NCBI GenBank assembly: GCA_009760855.2
Contig: WPIO01000155.1
Coordinates: 62,001-126,000 of the forward strand
Direction of reading: 5' to 3'
DNA: 64,000 nt
DNA from: Cristatella mucedo
Taxonomy: Eukaryota; Bryozoa; Phylactolaemata; Cristatellidae
Of the stretch, positions 37,716 to 49,090 are shown one piece after another. The notes under the pieces are model-generated. The model made no database searches, was not told the DNA's origin, and saw nothing but the letters and a program-made list of their open reading frames with translations. The translations under genes and the position numbers were made by a program. The stretch's first letter is position 1; each line of letters starts with the position of its first letter.

Positions 37716-38180
37716 TCATTATAATGATAAAAATACATTTGTATTGCACCCTCAGAGAACTTCACCTCTTGCTATGCACTTTAAATATGCTGCAAACGAA
37801 GCATGGTCAAATGGTTAGTGGTAGCATGCTCAAGGACAGCAAGCATTACATGGTTAGAGGTGACATGCACAGTCTCAGCATGCCAATACGGTTAGTAACA
37901 GCATGCACTGTCAGTACATATAAGCACACAATGGATGAATCACGTGGACCAACTAAATGCTCTGCGATAAATAGATGTGTTTAGCTTCTTTTTAAATGTT
38001 GTCAAGTAAGGGGAGATTGTGATGCCAGTCAGACGTGAGTTCCAGGCTTTTGAAGCATACGAACTACAGGCATGGTCTCCAATGGATTTAAGGCTCGTAC
38101 AAGGAGTTGGTAAACGATTAGATTCAGAAAAGCAGGTGGTACGATGCAGGCGGAAGTTTGGGGAGCTGCTTGAGTCTTTC
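37716..38180 (-). mobile_element. LN1 LINE 3' region, old copy
   Basis: Minus strand encodes remnants of the C-terminus (SIGDHACSSYASKAWNS, PYLTTFKKKLNTSIY) followed by the 3' UTR and tail (AAAGTGCATAGCAAGAGGTG, AGTTCTCTGAGGGTGC). Confidence 0.82.
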
Positions 38181-38422
38181 GGTGGCACTGACCGAGATCT
38201 CAATGGTAGGAGCACGTGACAGCATGCCAGATGCTGGCATGCTGTCGCTTGCTCCCTGCGGCCTATTCGGAGGCTTCGAGCCTCCATTCTCAGCTCAGCC
38301 GAACTCTAGTTGCCTGCACTCCCTTGTGCAGCATTTAGGCTATCTGCGGCGACTTTCGACAGCTCGTTGCCGGTCTCAGCTGACACTCAGGGGCATCGCG
38401 TTTATTATGTCCATGTGGAACC

Positions 38423-38521
38423 CTCTCCTCTCTCCTCTCCTATTCTCTCCTCTCCTCTTCTCTCCTCTTTGCTCTTCTCCTCTCATTTCTTCTCTTCTCC
38501 TTTCCTCTGCTTTTGTCTCCT
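38423..38521. repeat. CTCCT-rich pyrimidine tract
   Basis: Irregular CTCTCCTCTTCTCTCCTC repeats on the + strand. Confidence 0.9.
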
Positions 38522-38819
38522 CTGCCTTCTGGATTGTCTCTGAGCACGTTGCCGGCACGGGTACTGGGGCTCGGCTCTGCGTGGTCTGATGAGCCGAATT
38601 ACACACTGCTGCTCACTGGAGCTGTGACACCGAACTCTCCACTGCCTTCCCTGGCAGCTGAGTCTACCAACTAGCCGGAACTAGCTGGCTGGCTGGCTGG
38701 CTCGGTCAGACTGGCCAGCACTTCGGTGCACTGGGGCCTGCTGGTAGTCCTCTAATGAATGTTTTTTCCGGGATCGCCCATTGAAATTTAGCTGACTGAG
38801 CAAATTAGCCAGCTGGGCC
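38522..38819. other. No supported gene
   Basis: Start of a domain rich in GCTG and AGCT words that runs to about 48.1 kb; no domain-bearing frame seen. Confidence 0.4.
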
Positions 38820-39003
38820 CTGCTGTTGCTGCTGCTGCTGCTGCTGTGGCTACTACTGCTGCTTCTGCTGCTGCTGGCTAGTGCATGCGGTGACATTTGG
38901 GGGCTGGTTTTAGCCAAGCCCGTATCGATCGGCTGGGGATCAGCTGCACAAGCCCCGGTGGCAGCAGCAGCAGCCGCAGTAGCAGCAGCAGCAGCTGCAG
39001 TGC
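38820..39003. repeat. CTG triplet run and facing CAG run
   Basis: (CTG)n-rich at 38821-38876 and (GCA)n-rich at 38960-39003, in opposite senses, about 85 bases apart. They can pair as an imperfect inverted repeat. Confidence 0.85.
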
Positions 39004-39157
39004 AGTGGTGAATGCAGTGGAAGCTAGACGACTATCGACTAGCTGGCTATCGGCTGAATGTATTATAAGCCGAGTTAAGGCTTGCTCACTGGCTAGGCTG
39101 GATGGAAACAAGGACAGCTTGAAGGTACCGTCTTGTATCCTATTCAATGGATTAAGC

Positions 39158-39160
<3 letters not shown>

Positions 39161-39237
<77 letters not shown>

Positions 39238-39248
39238 CTCTCTCTCAC
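39161..39248. repeat. (CT)n microsatellite
   Basis: CT run on the + strand, continuing weakly as CTCTCACTCC. Confidence 0.97.
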
Positions 39249-39549
39249 TCCTCACATTTCTTTTTGCCAGAGAATGCTGCTCCCTCCTCCGTTTTCCATA
39301 CTCTGCTTCTGCAGTACGTTTCTAGTTACATGCCTAGCTTGCTGATATAAACTGGCAGTAACTGCTCTCCGAGTGTAACCTCTCTACTCCTTTGCCACCA
39401 CCAAGCAGCTAGCCAGCTACCTGTCTTGTTGCTGCTGCTGCTGTTGCATACAGCAACCATGATGGCAGCTGTATTCAGCCTCTGGCGCCACCGATGCCAC
39501 TCTTCCTACGCTAGTTTACTGTGTGTTTTTGGTTGTGTGCATATGTATG

Positions 39550-39560
39550 TGTGTTGTGCG

Positions 39561-39616
<56 letters not shown>

Positions 39617-39675
39617 ATATGCCTCTGTGTGTATCTGTGTGTGTGCGCGCGCGTGATTGTCTCTGTGTGTGTGTA
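39550..39675. repeat. (GT)n microsatellite
   Basis: About 30 GT units at 39556-39614, then GT-rich degenerate sequence with GCGCGCGCG, a purine-pyrimidine alternation favourable to Z-DNA. Confidence 0.95.
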
Positions 39676-39929
39676 ATAGTCTTCCTGAATCGGCGATTCT
39701 TCTCACTTGCTCCTTGCTGTGTGAGGTGAAGTCTGCTGACTTAAGTAGAATAACTTAATCAGCTTTCGCCCGAGGTCTAGCTGCTGCCATTCCTGTCACA
39801 ATGTATCGAGTAGCTACAACCAGCTATACTCTTAAATCAAACATCGAAGCCTACTAAGATCCAGTCAGGTTTTAGAGCTAATCTCTTAATGCCGCCGGGG
39901 CCGTTGCATGAAACAACCTCAAATCATGT

Positions 39930-40200
39930 GAAAACTACGCCAACAGCAAGTAGTTCTCCAAAAGCCTGGAGCAAGAACGTTATCTTCTTGAATGCGATCA
40001 AAACGAGCTAATTAAAACCCACCTTTTTTCACGAGACTTGCTCTGTTCGTATGGGATGTCTTTTCTGAGCCTCTGGGTGATGTCACTGTGCCCGTACTGA
40101 TGGACATTCATCTTTTCTAGCATATGTAAAGTGTCAACAAAGAGGTTTAATCCTCTTAGGGGCTATACAAGTGGTAATATTATTAAAATGTTATTAGTAT
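39930..40200 (+). mobile_element. LN1-like LINE 3' region, old copy
   Basis: AAAAGCCTGGAGCAAGAACG recalls PKAWN, then a Lys-rich stretch and a tail AAAGTGTCAACAAAGAGGTT, TAATCCTCTTAGGGGCTATA with ATTATT at the end. The tail hairpin is preserved in form although the bases differ, so this may be a related subfamily. Confidence 0.55.
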
Positions 40201-40251
40201 TACAGTATGCACAGTAATTCAGAGATATCTACCTACATACTTGTACATTTT

Positions 40252-40253
<2 letters not shown>

Positions 40254-40290
<37 letters not shown>
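40254..40290. repeat. (TA)n microsatellite
   Basis: About 14 TA units on the 3' side of the LINE relic. Confidence 0.93.
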
Positions 40291-40429
40291 TGATGTTTGC
40301 AAAATATGAAGCATGTTTACGGTTCAGTTTGAGTTGGCTCGAGTCAGTGGATAAGACTGTGGCATCTTTTACCCACGATCTAGTCATTCGGCCGTCAGCA
40401 GTCTGTGCTGTTTAATGTTCGGTATAATG

Positions 40430-40525
40430 GTGATAATTATAGTAATGGCAAACTGACACTCTGTGTAGCACCCCAAGAGAACTAAATTTATTTGTAGGTC
40501 TTTTAGTATCTCGACTCGGGCTATC
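40430..40525 (-). mobile_element. SINE-B copy, truncated
   Basis: TGTGTAGCACCCCAAGAGAA, CTAAATTTATTTGTAGGTC and TCTCGACTCGGGCTA match the 3' part of SINE-B on the minus strand. The head is missing. Confidence 0.55.
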
Positions 40526-41280
40526 AAACAAATGGCAGCAACATTTCATGAGAATCAGGACTGTAAGCTGCTACCTCCTGCTAACTTCTGGTGAAGGCTA
40601 ACGTGATGACCTTGCAGCCCCGTTGCTGAGCAATCCGTGGGAGATTTATTGCCTCTGGTTGTGGCTTTGTTCTGTAGAAAGAGCCTTCACCTTTTCTTTC
40701 GAATGCATGCTGATGCTATTACTGACCTATGGCTGCTCACAGCTGCATCATGCATTCCTGCCTCACAGTTTTCTGCAGCAATTTCCTTGCCCCTGGAGTA
40801 GGCAAGCGGCTGCAGCCTACTAGCCTACTGACTCAGCAATGTAGTTGCTTCATGAGCCCTACTCGTGAGTCAGCAGCCACATGGAGGTCATTTGGAGAGG
40901 CTGCTTTAAGCTACAATCAGCTGTGACCTCCAGATTGCCATTGAATCGCTTCCTCGGTCTTAATTGAATGAGTGAATCTCTGGCTGACATGTCCCATATC
41001 TGGTGGACTAGTTCCAGCCGGTTTCCGTCTGGCCGGTCCTGCTGACAGGGCTTTCAATTAAATTAACACTACAATCTGTAGCTGTCAGATTCGCCCCCCC
41101 CCCACCCAGCATGAGTACTGCTGGCATCCAAACTATCGTGGCAGTGGCTGCTCGGGCAAGACAACCCGATAAGTAATGCACACACTTTCCAAGTAATAAT
41201 TGCTCAAGAATCGCTCAGCTCGGAATATGCCGGCCTCACCCCCTACTTCACAAACTGCATGGTCATAGAGCAGAATTGAC
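40526..41280. other. No supported gene
   Basis: Unique sequence rich in GCTG/CAGC words, with a run of ten C at about 41095. No domain. Confidence 0.4.
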
Positions 41281-41450
41281 CCTTGCTGCTGCTGCTGCTA
41301 CTGTAGCTGCTGTAGCTGCTGCTGCTGCTGCTGCTGATGCTGCTGATGCTGCTGTAGCTGCTGCTGCTGTAGCTGCTACTGCTGTTGCTGCTGATGCTGA
41401 TGCTGCTACTGATTCTTCGCTGCTGCTGCCACTGCTGCTGCTACTGATTC

Positions 41451-41485
<35 letters not shown>

Positions 41486-41628
41486 CTGATGCTGCTACTG
41501 ATGCTGCTACTGATTCTGCTGCTGCTGCTGCTGCTACTGATGCTGCTACTGATGCTGCTACTGCTGCTGCTACTGCTGCTGCTACTGATTCTTCTGCCGC
41601 TGCTGCCACTGCTGCTGCTACTAATTCT

Positions 41629-41661
<33 letters not shown>

Positions 41662-41828
41662 ACTGATGCTGCTACTGATGCTGCTACTGATGCTGCTGCT
41701 GATTCTGCTGCTGCTGCTGCTGCCGCCACGGCTGCTGTGGCTGCTGATGCTGATGCTGATGAAGCTGCTGCCGCTATTGCTGTTGCTGCTGATGCTGCTG
41801 CTAATTCTTCTGCTGCTGCTTCTTCTGC

Positions 41829-41863
<35 letters not shown>

Positions 41864-41950
41864 CTGATGCTGCTACTGATGCTGCTACTGCTGCTGCTGC
41901 TGCTGCCGCCACGGCTGCTGCTGCTGCCGCCACGGCTGCTGCTACAGCTT
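41281..41950. repeat. 670-bp compound CTG/GCT triplet tract
   Basis: Triplet array of GCTGCTGCTACTGATGCTGC type with TTC, GCC and ATT variants. Larger units such as ACTGATGCTGCT recur. Both strands are open throughout: + as poly-Leu or poly-Ala/Asp, minus as poly-Ala/Ser/Val. Perfect codon phase over 670 bases follows from the triplet period alone and is not evidence of a gene. Confidence 0.95.
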
Positions 41951-42682
41951 CATCTGTGGGTTGCCCTCTTGCACAGACGTGTGGCCTCAAGTGCACTTCT
42001 CATCCCAAAAGTCGACTCTGCTTTCAAGCTTCTTGCACCATGCTCTCTATCTTGTTCAAATGCAAAAGTGCACTCAAAAGAGGTAACTTGGACCAGTTGT
42101 CAAAGGTTCTCACTTTCAAGCTCAGCCTAAGCTGAGCAATGGCCCGTGTTTTGGTGTCATTAGCTGCTAAGTTAAACTCGTTGTGGCACGTTAATTCCTG
42201 TATCTCTTGCTAAATTGGGAGATTATGTAATTATTTTTTGGAATGCTCTTGTGAATAGCCAGGGCAGTCAGAATATCCCTGATGTCATGAGATTTTGCAG
42301 TGACCTTACCTCACAAGAGCTCTGGAAGGATGGTCTTTTCAGTGACTGATCACTTCTGCAGTTGCTCTCGCGGTGGCAACTACTGATCATGATGGGCAGA
42401 TGGTGGGCTAGGAAGATCTGCAGTGACAGCTGGCAGACGGTGGCCCCTCTTCTGGTAACAGTAGCATCTGGTGTTATTACTAACCGAAATCCACCACAAT
42501 TCATTCTAGCTAAGCAAAACTAGGCCTTTCTAAGGTTCCGTACCTGCCATCGGCAGTTATTTGGCGGCTTTCATGAAGCACCATTTACATAGGACAAATT
42601 TGGTTTAAACCATGAATCGCAGGAGGAAATCTGTGTACCGAGGTCGAGAAAATATTTCATGCTTGTAACGTGACATTAGCCT
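41951..42682. other. No supported gene
   Basis: Downstream of the triplet tract the + frame continues to 42135 with FKCKSALKRGNLDQLSKVLT, without a recognised domain. The remainder is unique. Confidence 0.35.
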
Positions 42683-43250
42683 TGCAAAGCTTGAATTTCG
42701 AGTGAATATTTTAGTGAGCCACCACTGAAATTTAATTTTCATACCGCAGTGGTCACGATCTCTCTCGAAAATGGGATGGGAGGACGGTGGCCACTACTGC
42801 CATAATCAGCCATCTACCAGTAATTGGCTGCACACAGCTTTAACTTGGATTGGCAATTACACCAAACCATCTGTCAAGTGTACCCGCAAATATTCATGTT
42901 ATTGTGCTAGCTCTCTCATGCAATCTAGTTCAATCGATTGCAGAAACTCGGGCCAATACCGAAATTCGCTGCTGTATATTGCACGAAAGGTCAGGAGCAA
43001 TAGTACACAATTGTGTGGGTACACTTGAAATGTAGCATAGTGTAATATGCAATTCAAGTTGGAGCTTTGCAGGGGCCAATTTTTGGTGCATTTGCTGTGA
43101 ATTAAAGTGGGTTCCTATTGGTTGAGGTAGTGGCCAGCCACTTCTCAGGCCATTTTCAGGAGAACGCCAGGGCAATGGCATGAAATGTGGTGGGTGCATT
43201 ACAACGGTGGTGAACTAAATAGTCACTCGAAATTCGAGCTTTTTCCCACC
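42683..43250. mobile_element. MITE-like non-autonomous DNA transposon
   Basis: The ends are inverted repeats of about 40 bases: AAGCTTGAATTTCGAGTGAA at 42687 faces, at 43210-43245, the complement of AAGCTCGAATTTCGAGTGAC; both continue inward with TATTTAG- and CACCAC-like words. No transposase frame. A sub-terminal hairpin (CCACCACTG...CAGTGGT) lies near the left end. A second, diverged copy of the right half lies at 45050-45325. Confidence 0.65.
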
Positions 43251-43267
43251 GATCGCTGCTTTACTTT

Positions 43268-43350
43268 TGATAATAATAGTAAAAACTAGAGCATTTATAT
43301 AGTGCTCTCAGAGAACTCAAACTCTGTCTAAGTACTTTACATTGTCATGT
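43268..43350 (-). mobile_element. LN1 LINE 3' tail
   Basis: GATAATAATAGTAAAAACTA, GCATTTATATAGTGCTCTCA, GAGAACTCAAACTCTGTCTA and AGTACTTTACATT match a diverged LN1 terminus on the minus strand, next to the MITE. Confidence 0.7.
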
Positions 43351-43985
43351 GCAGGTTATGACGTGATTATGCACCGGCCCAATAAGGCCACACCAGTGAC
43401 AATTTTATGTACAGGCACGAGTGGATTTCGGTGGACTGTAGTAATTGGCTGCACCAGCAGCATAAGCCAGCTGTCTGCTAAGTGGCAGCAGGCATTGGGC
43501 CTGCTTTATCGGCTGCTGTCTCATTGTGATGTCTCTTTCCTTGTGGCCGGCCTACCAGGAAAGCCAGCCATCCGGTCACCAGCACAGCCACTGCCATCTG
43601 CCGCTTCAGCCCCAGGTGTCAGCTGCCACCATGGGTGGCTGTGGTGCCATGTGGTGCCATGTGGTGCCGATTCAGCTGCCACCATGGGCTGAATCTGCTG
43701 CCCTCCTCCTGGAACGGCAGAGGGAGCATAGGCAGAGCTGCTGTGTGTCGGCGCTTCATGCTGGGAAACTCTGGAAGCCAGCACAGCCGTCCTGCCTGAG
43801 CCTGTGCCCGGGCAGGACGGCTGCTTGCCAGTGCGTCTGGCACCAGGCTTGCAGCTTGTGCCGAGAGCTCCACCCCGCAGTCTCCTAGTCCTTGTCATCC
43901 TCTTTCCCCCATCTCAACTGTCGGTCGTCGATTCCCTAAAACATCCTTCAGGCAGGCGTTCCCAGGGGACTTGCTACAGAACTGC
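43351..43985. other. No supported gene; short duplication
   Basis: GC-rich. CAGCTGCCACCATGGG occurs twice, around a triplicated TGTGGTGCCA (43618-43690). Long overlapping frames on both strands (43521-43898) have no domain. Confidence 0.4.
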
Positions 43986-43989
43986 TCTC

Positions 43990-44037
43990 TACGCATCAAC
44001 TGAGGCTGTTAAATCAGCTAATACTTATTATTTATGC
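43990..44037 (+). mobile_element. SINE-A 3' tail only
   Basis: TGAGGCTGTTAAATCAGCTA followed by ATACTTATTATTTAT matches the last 20 bases of SINE-A and its A/T tail; the rest of the element is absent. Confidence 0.5.
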
Positions 44038-44390
44038 TTTAGCTCGTATGCTTCCAAAGCCTGGAAGTCAGTTCCGGCTGGTGGCGCTGCATCCCCTGAC
44101 TAAACGACATTTAAAAAGAAGAAAAACACATCTATTAATCACAGCATTTAGTGGGTCCATACGATTCGTCCTGTGTGGGCTTACACAAATTGACACTGTG
44201 CATGCAGCTGCTAACCATATCTGCATGCTGACCCTATGCATGTCATCTTTAACCATGTTATGCTTCTTGACATTGAGCATGCTAATATTAGCCACTTGAT
44301 CATGCTTCCTTTGCAGCAAGTGCAAAGTGCTGAGAAAGAGGTTATTTTCTCTGATGAAACTACACAAGCGTATTATTATTATTAAAGAGC
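44038..44390 (+). mobile_element. LN1 LINE 3' end
   Basis: AGCTCGTATGCTTCCAAAGC (SYASKAWKS), CCTGACTAAACGACATTTAA, TTTAGTGGGTCCATACGATT, 3' UTR GCATGC words, GCAAGTGCAAAGTGCTGAGA hairpin tail and (TTA)n. 5'-truncated. Confidence 0.85.
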
Positions 44391-45049
44391 TTGCCTGGCA
44401 CCATCCGGACAAGCAGCTGCTGCTCGAGGTCCAAGCTTAAGCATGCACCTCATGCGCGCACACACGTCCAGTATCAGCTGATGCCATCATGTGTGAGCAC
44501 AAACATTGCCTGATATGGCTTTGCTCACCAGCTCTCTAGCTTTAAGACTCAATATTACATACCTGTGCTTGGAAAACCCATGTCAAAACCAGGGAACGGT
44601 GGTCAGATTGGCTGTTTTTGAAGAAGTAATGAATTAACTCGTGAGATGAACCAGAATATACATCCGCTGTTGAATCAAAGCATGATGCACACTGGAGAGG
44701 GGATGGAGTGGGGCTAGGAGTGATCTCCATTCGTGCCAGCTAAGTTGCGGCCAAGCTTGGCCTTTCAACTGGCATCTAACACATTCTCTGACCAGCGAGC
44801 CTGCCCAGCTGCTTGGCATTATCGGCTGAAGTCCTCCCACGTGCATGGTGGCACCCCTTGCACTACTGGACACTTCTATAACAGCAGCATTCGTTTTATA
44901 GGGATATTCGGCAATGCATGTGCATGTGTGCATACCTGCATACTTGCATTGCCGATTAAGTGAGATCGTAGCACGTTTGAGTCAGTCTAGACTGCTACGA
45001 GGTTATAAGGACTCAGCATCGACCCAGCACAACCCTCCATCCACCTCAA
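44391..45049. other. No supported gene
   Basis: Unique sequence with CA/TG-rich words near 44440 and 44915-44945. No domain. Confidence 0.4.
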
Positions 45050-45325
45050 TTGATTGCAGTGGATTGCCTGTGAACCAGCTCGCAATTAAATGGCGTTTTG
45101 TGAGTGCACTTGAACAATAGTGCAGTGCACTGTGCAATTAATTCTGGAGCTTCGCTCATCAGATTTCTGGTGGATTTGATGTGGATTAAGGCAGATTTCG
45201 GTAGTGGCCAGCGTCTTTGCAGCCCATTTGCAGGAGAGCACTGTGGCATGAAATTTGGTAAGTACATTACAATGGCGCTACGCTAGAATATTCACTCGAA
45301 ATTCGAGCTTTTTGCTGTTGATTTT
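45050..45325. mobile_element. MITE-like element, right half
   Basis: Colinear with 42940-43245: ATTGCAG, GTAGTGGCCAGC, CCATTTGCAGGAGA, GGCATGAAATTTGGTAAGTA, CATTACAATGG, and the terminal TTCACTCGAAATTCGAGCTT. Its left terminus was not found, so it is truncated or its left end has decayed. Confidence 0.6.
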
Positions 45326-46094
45326 TGGGAAGGTTTTTGCTTAGTTAGAGCCATTTCAGATAGATTGCAGCAAATTGAAGTAATTCATTGTACCCGTCTG
45401 CATGGAGCTTCAGCAGTAGCTATGTAGTAGCTATGCAATCGGCCAGCTCTCATCGCCATCGTTTTGCAGTGCAATAGAAATGCATAAAAAGCAGCAACGA
45501 GTGTAGCTCATCACTTGTTTGATTGACCAATCAGGCAGTCGCATAAGCTCTTTAAGCTAGCATCGATGCTGCTTTGTGTAAGTTTGACTGTCAGAGGAGG
45601 TTTTAGTACCCAGATGACTGACTCCCCATCACGTGCGAGAGCTCAAGGAGAGCTGTGGGCAGATGGACACTGCTGCTAGCCATTGGCCAGCAACCAAGCC
45701 TTAAAATATAGTCCGGGTTTGCCGATGGCACCTCAGCTCAGTTGCCATACCATCTTCGCTTTGCATCGGGATCTACTGCACCCTTGCCATCGGTGATGCA
45801 GCTTCTGCAGCTGCTGCTGTTGCCGCTGCTGCTGTTGCCGCTGCTGCTGTTGCCGCTGCTGCTGCTAATCCACTGCTGATACTGCTGCTGCTGCTGCTAA
45901 TCCACTGCTGCTGCTGCCACTGCTGCTGCTAATCCACTGCTAATCCACTGCTGCCTCTGCAGCTACTTCAACCCATCTCTTGGCTCTCGATCCTTGCATC
46001 TGAGGGACATGGAGCCTCATCGCTGTTTGGAGCCTCTTCATCTCCTCTCAGTGACTCGGTTTGACCCTCGTAAAGGTAAATAAAAACGTTGCGT
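45326..46094. other. GCT-rich region, no supported gene
   Basis: Triplet repeats GCTGCTGTTGCC and GCTGCTAATCCACTG occupy 45798-45962. The rest is unique. Confidence 0.5.
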
Positions 46095-46258
46095 GTTGGC
46101 AGATTTAACAGCCTCATTTACAAATTGGCATACAAGCCTTGACGGTTTACACCACCGCTTGCAATGGACAATAAAGGATCGGCCACTACAGGACTCGAAC
46201 CCACGAACTGGATCACGAAGAGCAAGCGAACACCTAGCCCCTGGGCTAAGACTCGAAA
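46095..46258 (-). mobile_element. SINE-A copy, diverged
   Basis: Minus strand: GCCCAGGGGCTAGGTG (A-box region), GTGGGTTCGAGTCCTG (B box), CCGATCCTTTATTGTCC, TGCAAGCGGTGGTGTAAACC, then AATGAGGCTGTTAAATC at the 3' end. Confidence 0.75.
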
Positions 46259-46289
46259 GCTTAGCTCTCTTCTCCCTCACCCTGGCTAC

Positions 46290-46350
46290 CCCCTGGCTAC
46301 CCCCACACACATGCACACACACTCGAAAAAACACACACACATTCACACAG
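46290..46350. repeat. (CA)n-rich stretch
   Basis: CACACACATGCACACACACT and AACACACACACATTCACACA, interrupted. Confidence 0.85.
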
Positions 46351-46939
46351 GGAGAACTCTGCATCTTGTTGGTTTCAAGTTTCCGAAAGCAAGCAGCAGA
46401 CCATGGGTGCTAGTGTTCGAAAAATCAAGCTTAAGTGGTCAAGTTTCTGCTCACGTATGTTAACCCAATTGTGGGTGTAGGCCATCCCTTCCTGTGGCAG
46501 TCGGTGCTTCTGTAGCCTTCTAGAATAATATCACTTAATGTTGTCTTGTCTCTAAGGCAAGAGCATCAGCCCAAGGACATGAGCTCATTTTTTATACCCT
46601 TGCATTAAGAAGGCTCGGTGTACCTTTTATGTCTCACTTACTGCAAGCAGCTGTGTCAGGTTGCCTTAATGTGAACTCGGCAGAGTACCTGCACTGTCCA
46701 ATCAGTGGACACTGCTGGCATGGCATGACTTGACTTATAACGGCTCGGCTAATGTCACATAAATAGCAGGAAAGCATGGCCGGGGCCGATGCTGGGATGA
46801 CATTGTTTCAACCTTAACCCTCCTGACTGAGCACCAAGGCTATGGCTTGGTGTCACTTAATTACCTATGGACAACAGCAGTCCTCGTCTTATCAGCATAG
46901 CTCTGCTGCAGCATCTGCTGCACAGACCTCCACTAACTG
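46351..46939. other. No supported gene
   Basis: Unique sequence, no domain. Confidence 0.4.
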
Positions 46940-47095
46940 CTTCTATTCCTCCCCTCCTCTCTCCCTCATTCCCTTCTCCCTCCTTCTTCTTCCTCCTCCT
47001 CCTTCTCCTCCTCCTTCTTCCTCCTCTCTCCCTCATTCCCTTCATCCTCCTCCTTCTTCTTCCTCTTTCTCCTCCTCATCCTCTTCCTCCTGAAC
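46940..47095. repeat. CTCCTCCTT pyrimidine tract
   Basis: Polypyrimidine on the + strand; CTCCCTCATTCCCTTC occurs twice, so an internal block is duplicated. Confidence 0.9.
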
Positions 47096-47849
47096 TTCTG
47101 GCTGCCAGCTGTGCCATTGCTGGCAGCGGAGGAAGGCTCCGCCCACCAAGCAGCTCGGGCTCACATTTGCAGGGGCCGCCACTTCGGCGGCTGCAGTTGG
47201 GCTGCGGCTGCTGCTGCAGCACTTCCTCTGCTGTTGCTGCTCTGCTCTGGCGCCTCAGATGGAGGGCTTGGGCCCATTCGCTAGCACGGCCTGCTAGGCC
47301 TTATATGATGCCAGAGCCTTTGCTTACTTGCAGCTGTGGTGGAAGCTGGATGGACCGACCGACTGCTGCTTCCCTGCGCTAATTGTCTCTTACATCAGGC
47401 GGCCAGATCATGCCGAGAGCTGCTGTCGAAAGATCATACCGATATGTCAGCTCGGCGGCCCGGGGAGAGGTCAGTCGGGCCAGCTGCAGTGCAGTAGTAG
47501 TGGCAGAGCCTAGCCGGTGTAGTGAGCGCTTCGATCAGAGTGTCTGGTGCCCATGCTCGCCCTACAATCGACGGGCCAGCTAACGAGCTGCCATTCCCGC
47601 ATGAAGCCAGTTCAGCAAGGCAGGGCTTCGGCACTGCCCGGATGGGTCGAGTTCTCGAGCCCCTATCAGGCGCTGCCCTGTTTTGTTTCCGGGCCAGCTA
47701 CTCACCATCTGTCTGGCCACCATCAAACCAGGTAACCGCTGCTGGATGCGCCACTGCTGTAAATTCAGCAGTCGCAGCTTGGCACCAGCCACCAGCTGGC
47801 TGAAAGTGTCCTAGTCTTGCTGTGCCGTGCCAGGCAGCTCCCTGCTCCT
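47096..47849. other. No supported gene
   Basis: GC-rich with many CTGC words. Several overlapping frames in different phases, none with a domain. Confidence 0.4.
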
Positions 47850-47930
47850 GCTCTTCTGCTGCTGCCGCTGCTGCCGCTGCTGCTGCCGCTGCCGCTGCCG
47901 CTGCTGCTGCTGCCGCTGCCACTTTCGCAT
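47850..47930. repeat. GCTGCCGCT triplet repeat
   Basis: CTGCTGCTGCCGCTGCTGCC repeats on the + strand; poly-Ala frame on the other strand is an artefact. Confidence 0.93.
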
Positions 47931-48164
47931 CCCACGGCTGCCTCGTGCAATGCTACTACCAGAAGGGCATCACGTTTTGTTGCCACTGCACTTCTCACTG
48001 CACTGCCTCAATAGAGGGCTGGTTGCTTTCTGGCTAGGGCGGGGCTACTCCTGCTGGATTACAGCACAAGATACGAAAGCTTGGGAGCTTCAATTGGTGA
48101 CTGGATAACAGGTATTTTCAACTGACCTACTGATAAGCCACTGGTTTTGTCGAATAACAGCTGC

Positions 48165-48485
<321 letters not shown>

Positions 48486-48892
48486 CCATTCTCCATTCCC
48501 TTAGGAGGAAGCTGCTGAATTGCTGCTAGCTTAGCTCAGTCAGAACTTACTCTCTTCCACTTTCGCTGGATCCATGTTAAGATAGGCTTCACTGGGGAGC
48601 CATTAGCAGAGGCTGCAGGTTTTGCACTGACCTTGCACCTTGTAGGTCTCAGCTCTAGACATATCTATAGAGGTTAGTGTTCCTTTCCCCCAGACGCATT
48701 GTCTCAGTTTCGGTCCACTGTGCTTTGTGTGCGTGCCAGAGCTTAATTCATTTCAGCATACAGCCACAGGTCTTACTAGCCGGTGGCCGAGAGTGTCGTT
48801 GTCGTTGTTTGTTTTAACATGCTGATCTCAGCATGTTGCTTGCTTTTGCTTGCTTGATACCACGAATGCCAGTTACCCTAGGGTGTGATTCT
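48486..48892. other. No supported gene
   Basis: Unique sequence, no domain. Confidence 0.4.
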
Positions 48893-48960
48893 CTTGCAGC
48901 AAGTTGCAAAGTGCCTGGATTGAGATTCAGGTCTCTTATGGTGCTGTCCAAATGAATATT
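48893..48960 (+). mobile_element. LN1/SINE-B-type 3' tail
   Basis: TTGCAGCAAGTTGCAAAGTG (LN1-like) followed by CCTGGATTGAGATTCAGGTC and TTATGGTGCTGTCCAAATGA (SINE-B-like ending). An intermediate between the two tails. Confidence 0.6.
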
Positions 48961-49090
48961 GTTATCATTATTATTGCTATGCCATTGGGAAGATAGTAAT
49001 AGAGAAATAATATTATTTATATATATAATATTTATATATATAATATATAATATAATAATAATATTATTGCCATTGGGAAGATAGTAAATA
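48961..49090. repeat. AT-rich block between direct repeats
   Basis: GCCATTGGGAAGATAGTAAT occurs at 48980 and again at about 49069, flanking TATATA/ATAATATTAT-rich sequence with several short palindromes. Confidence 0.85.

Noticed and set aside
41276-42135. 284-codon poly-Ala/Leu frame as a gene
   Set aside because: A triplet repeat keeps phase automatically, the opposite strand is open too, and the non-repeat continuation has no domain.
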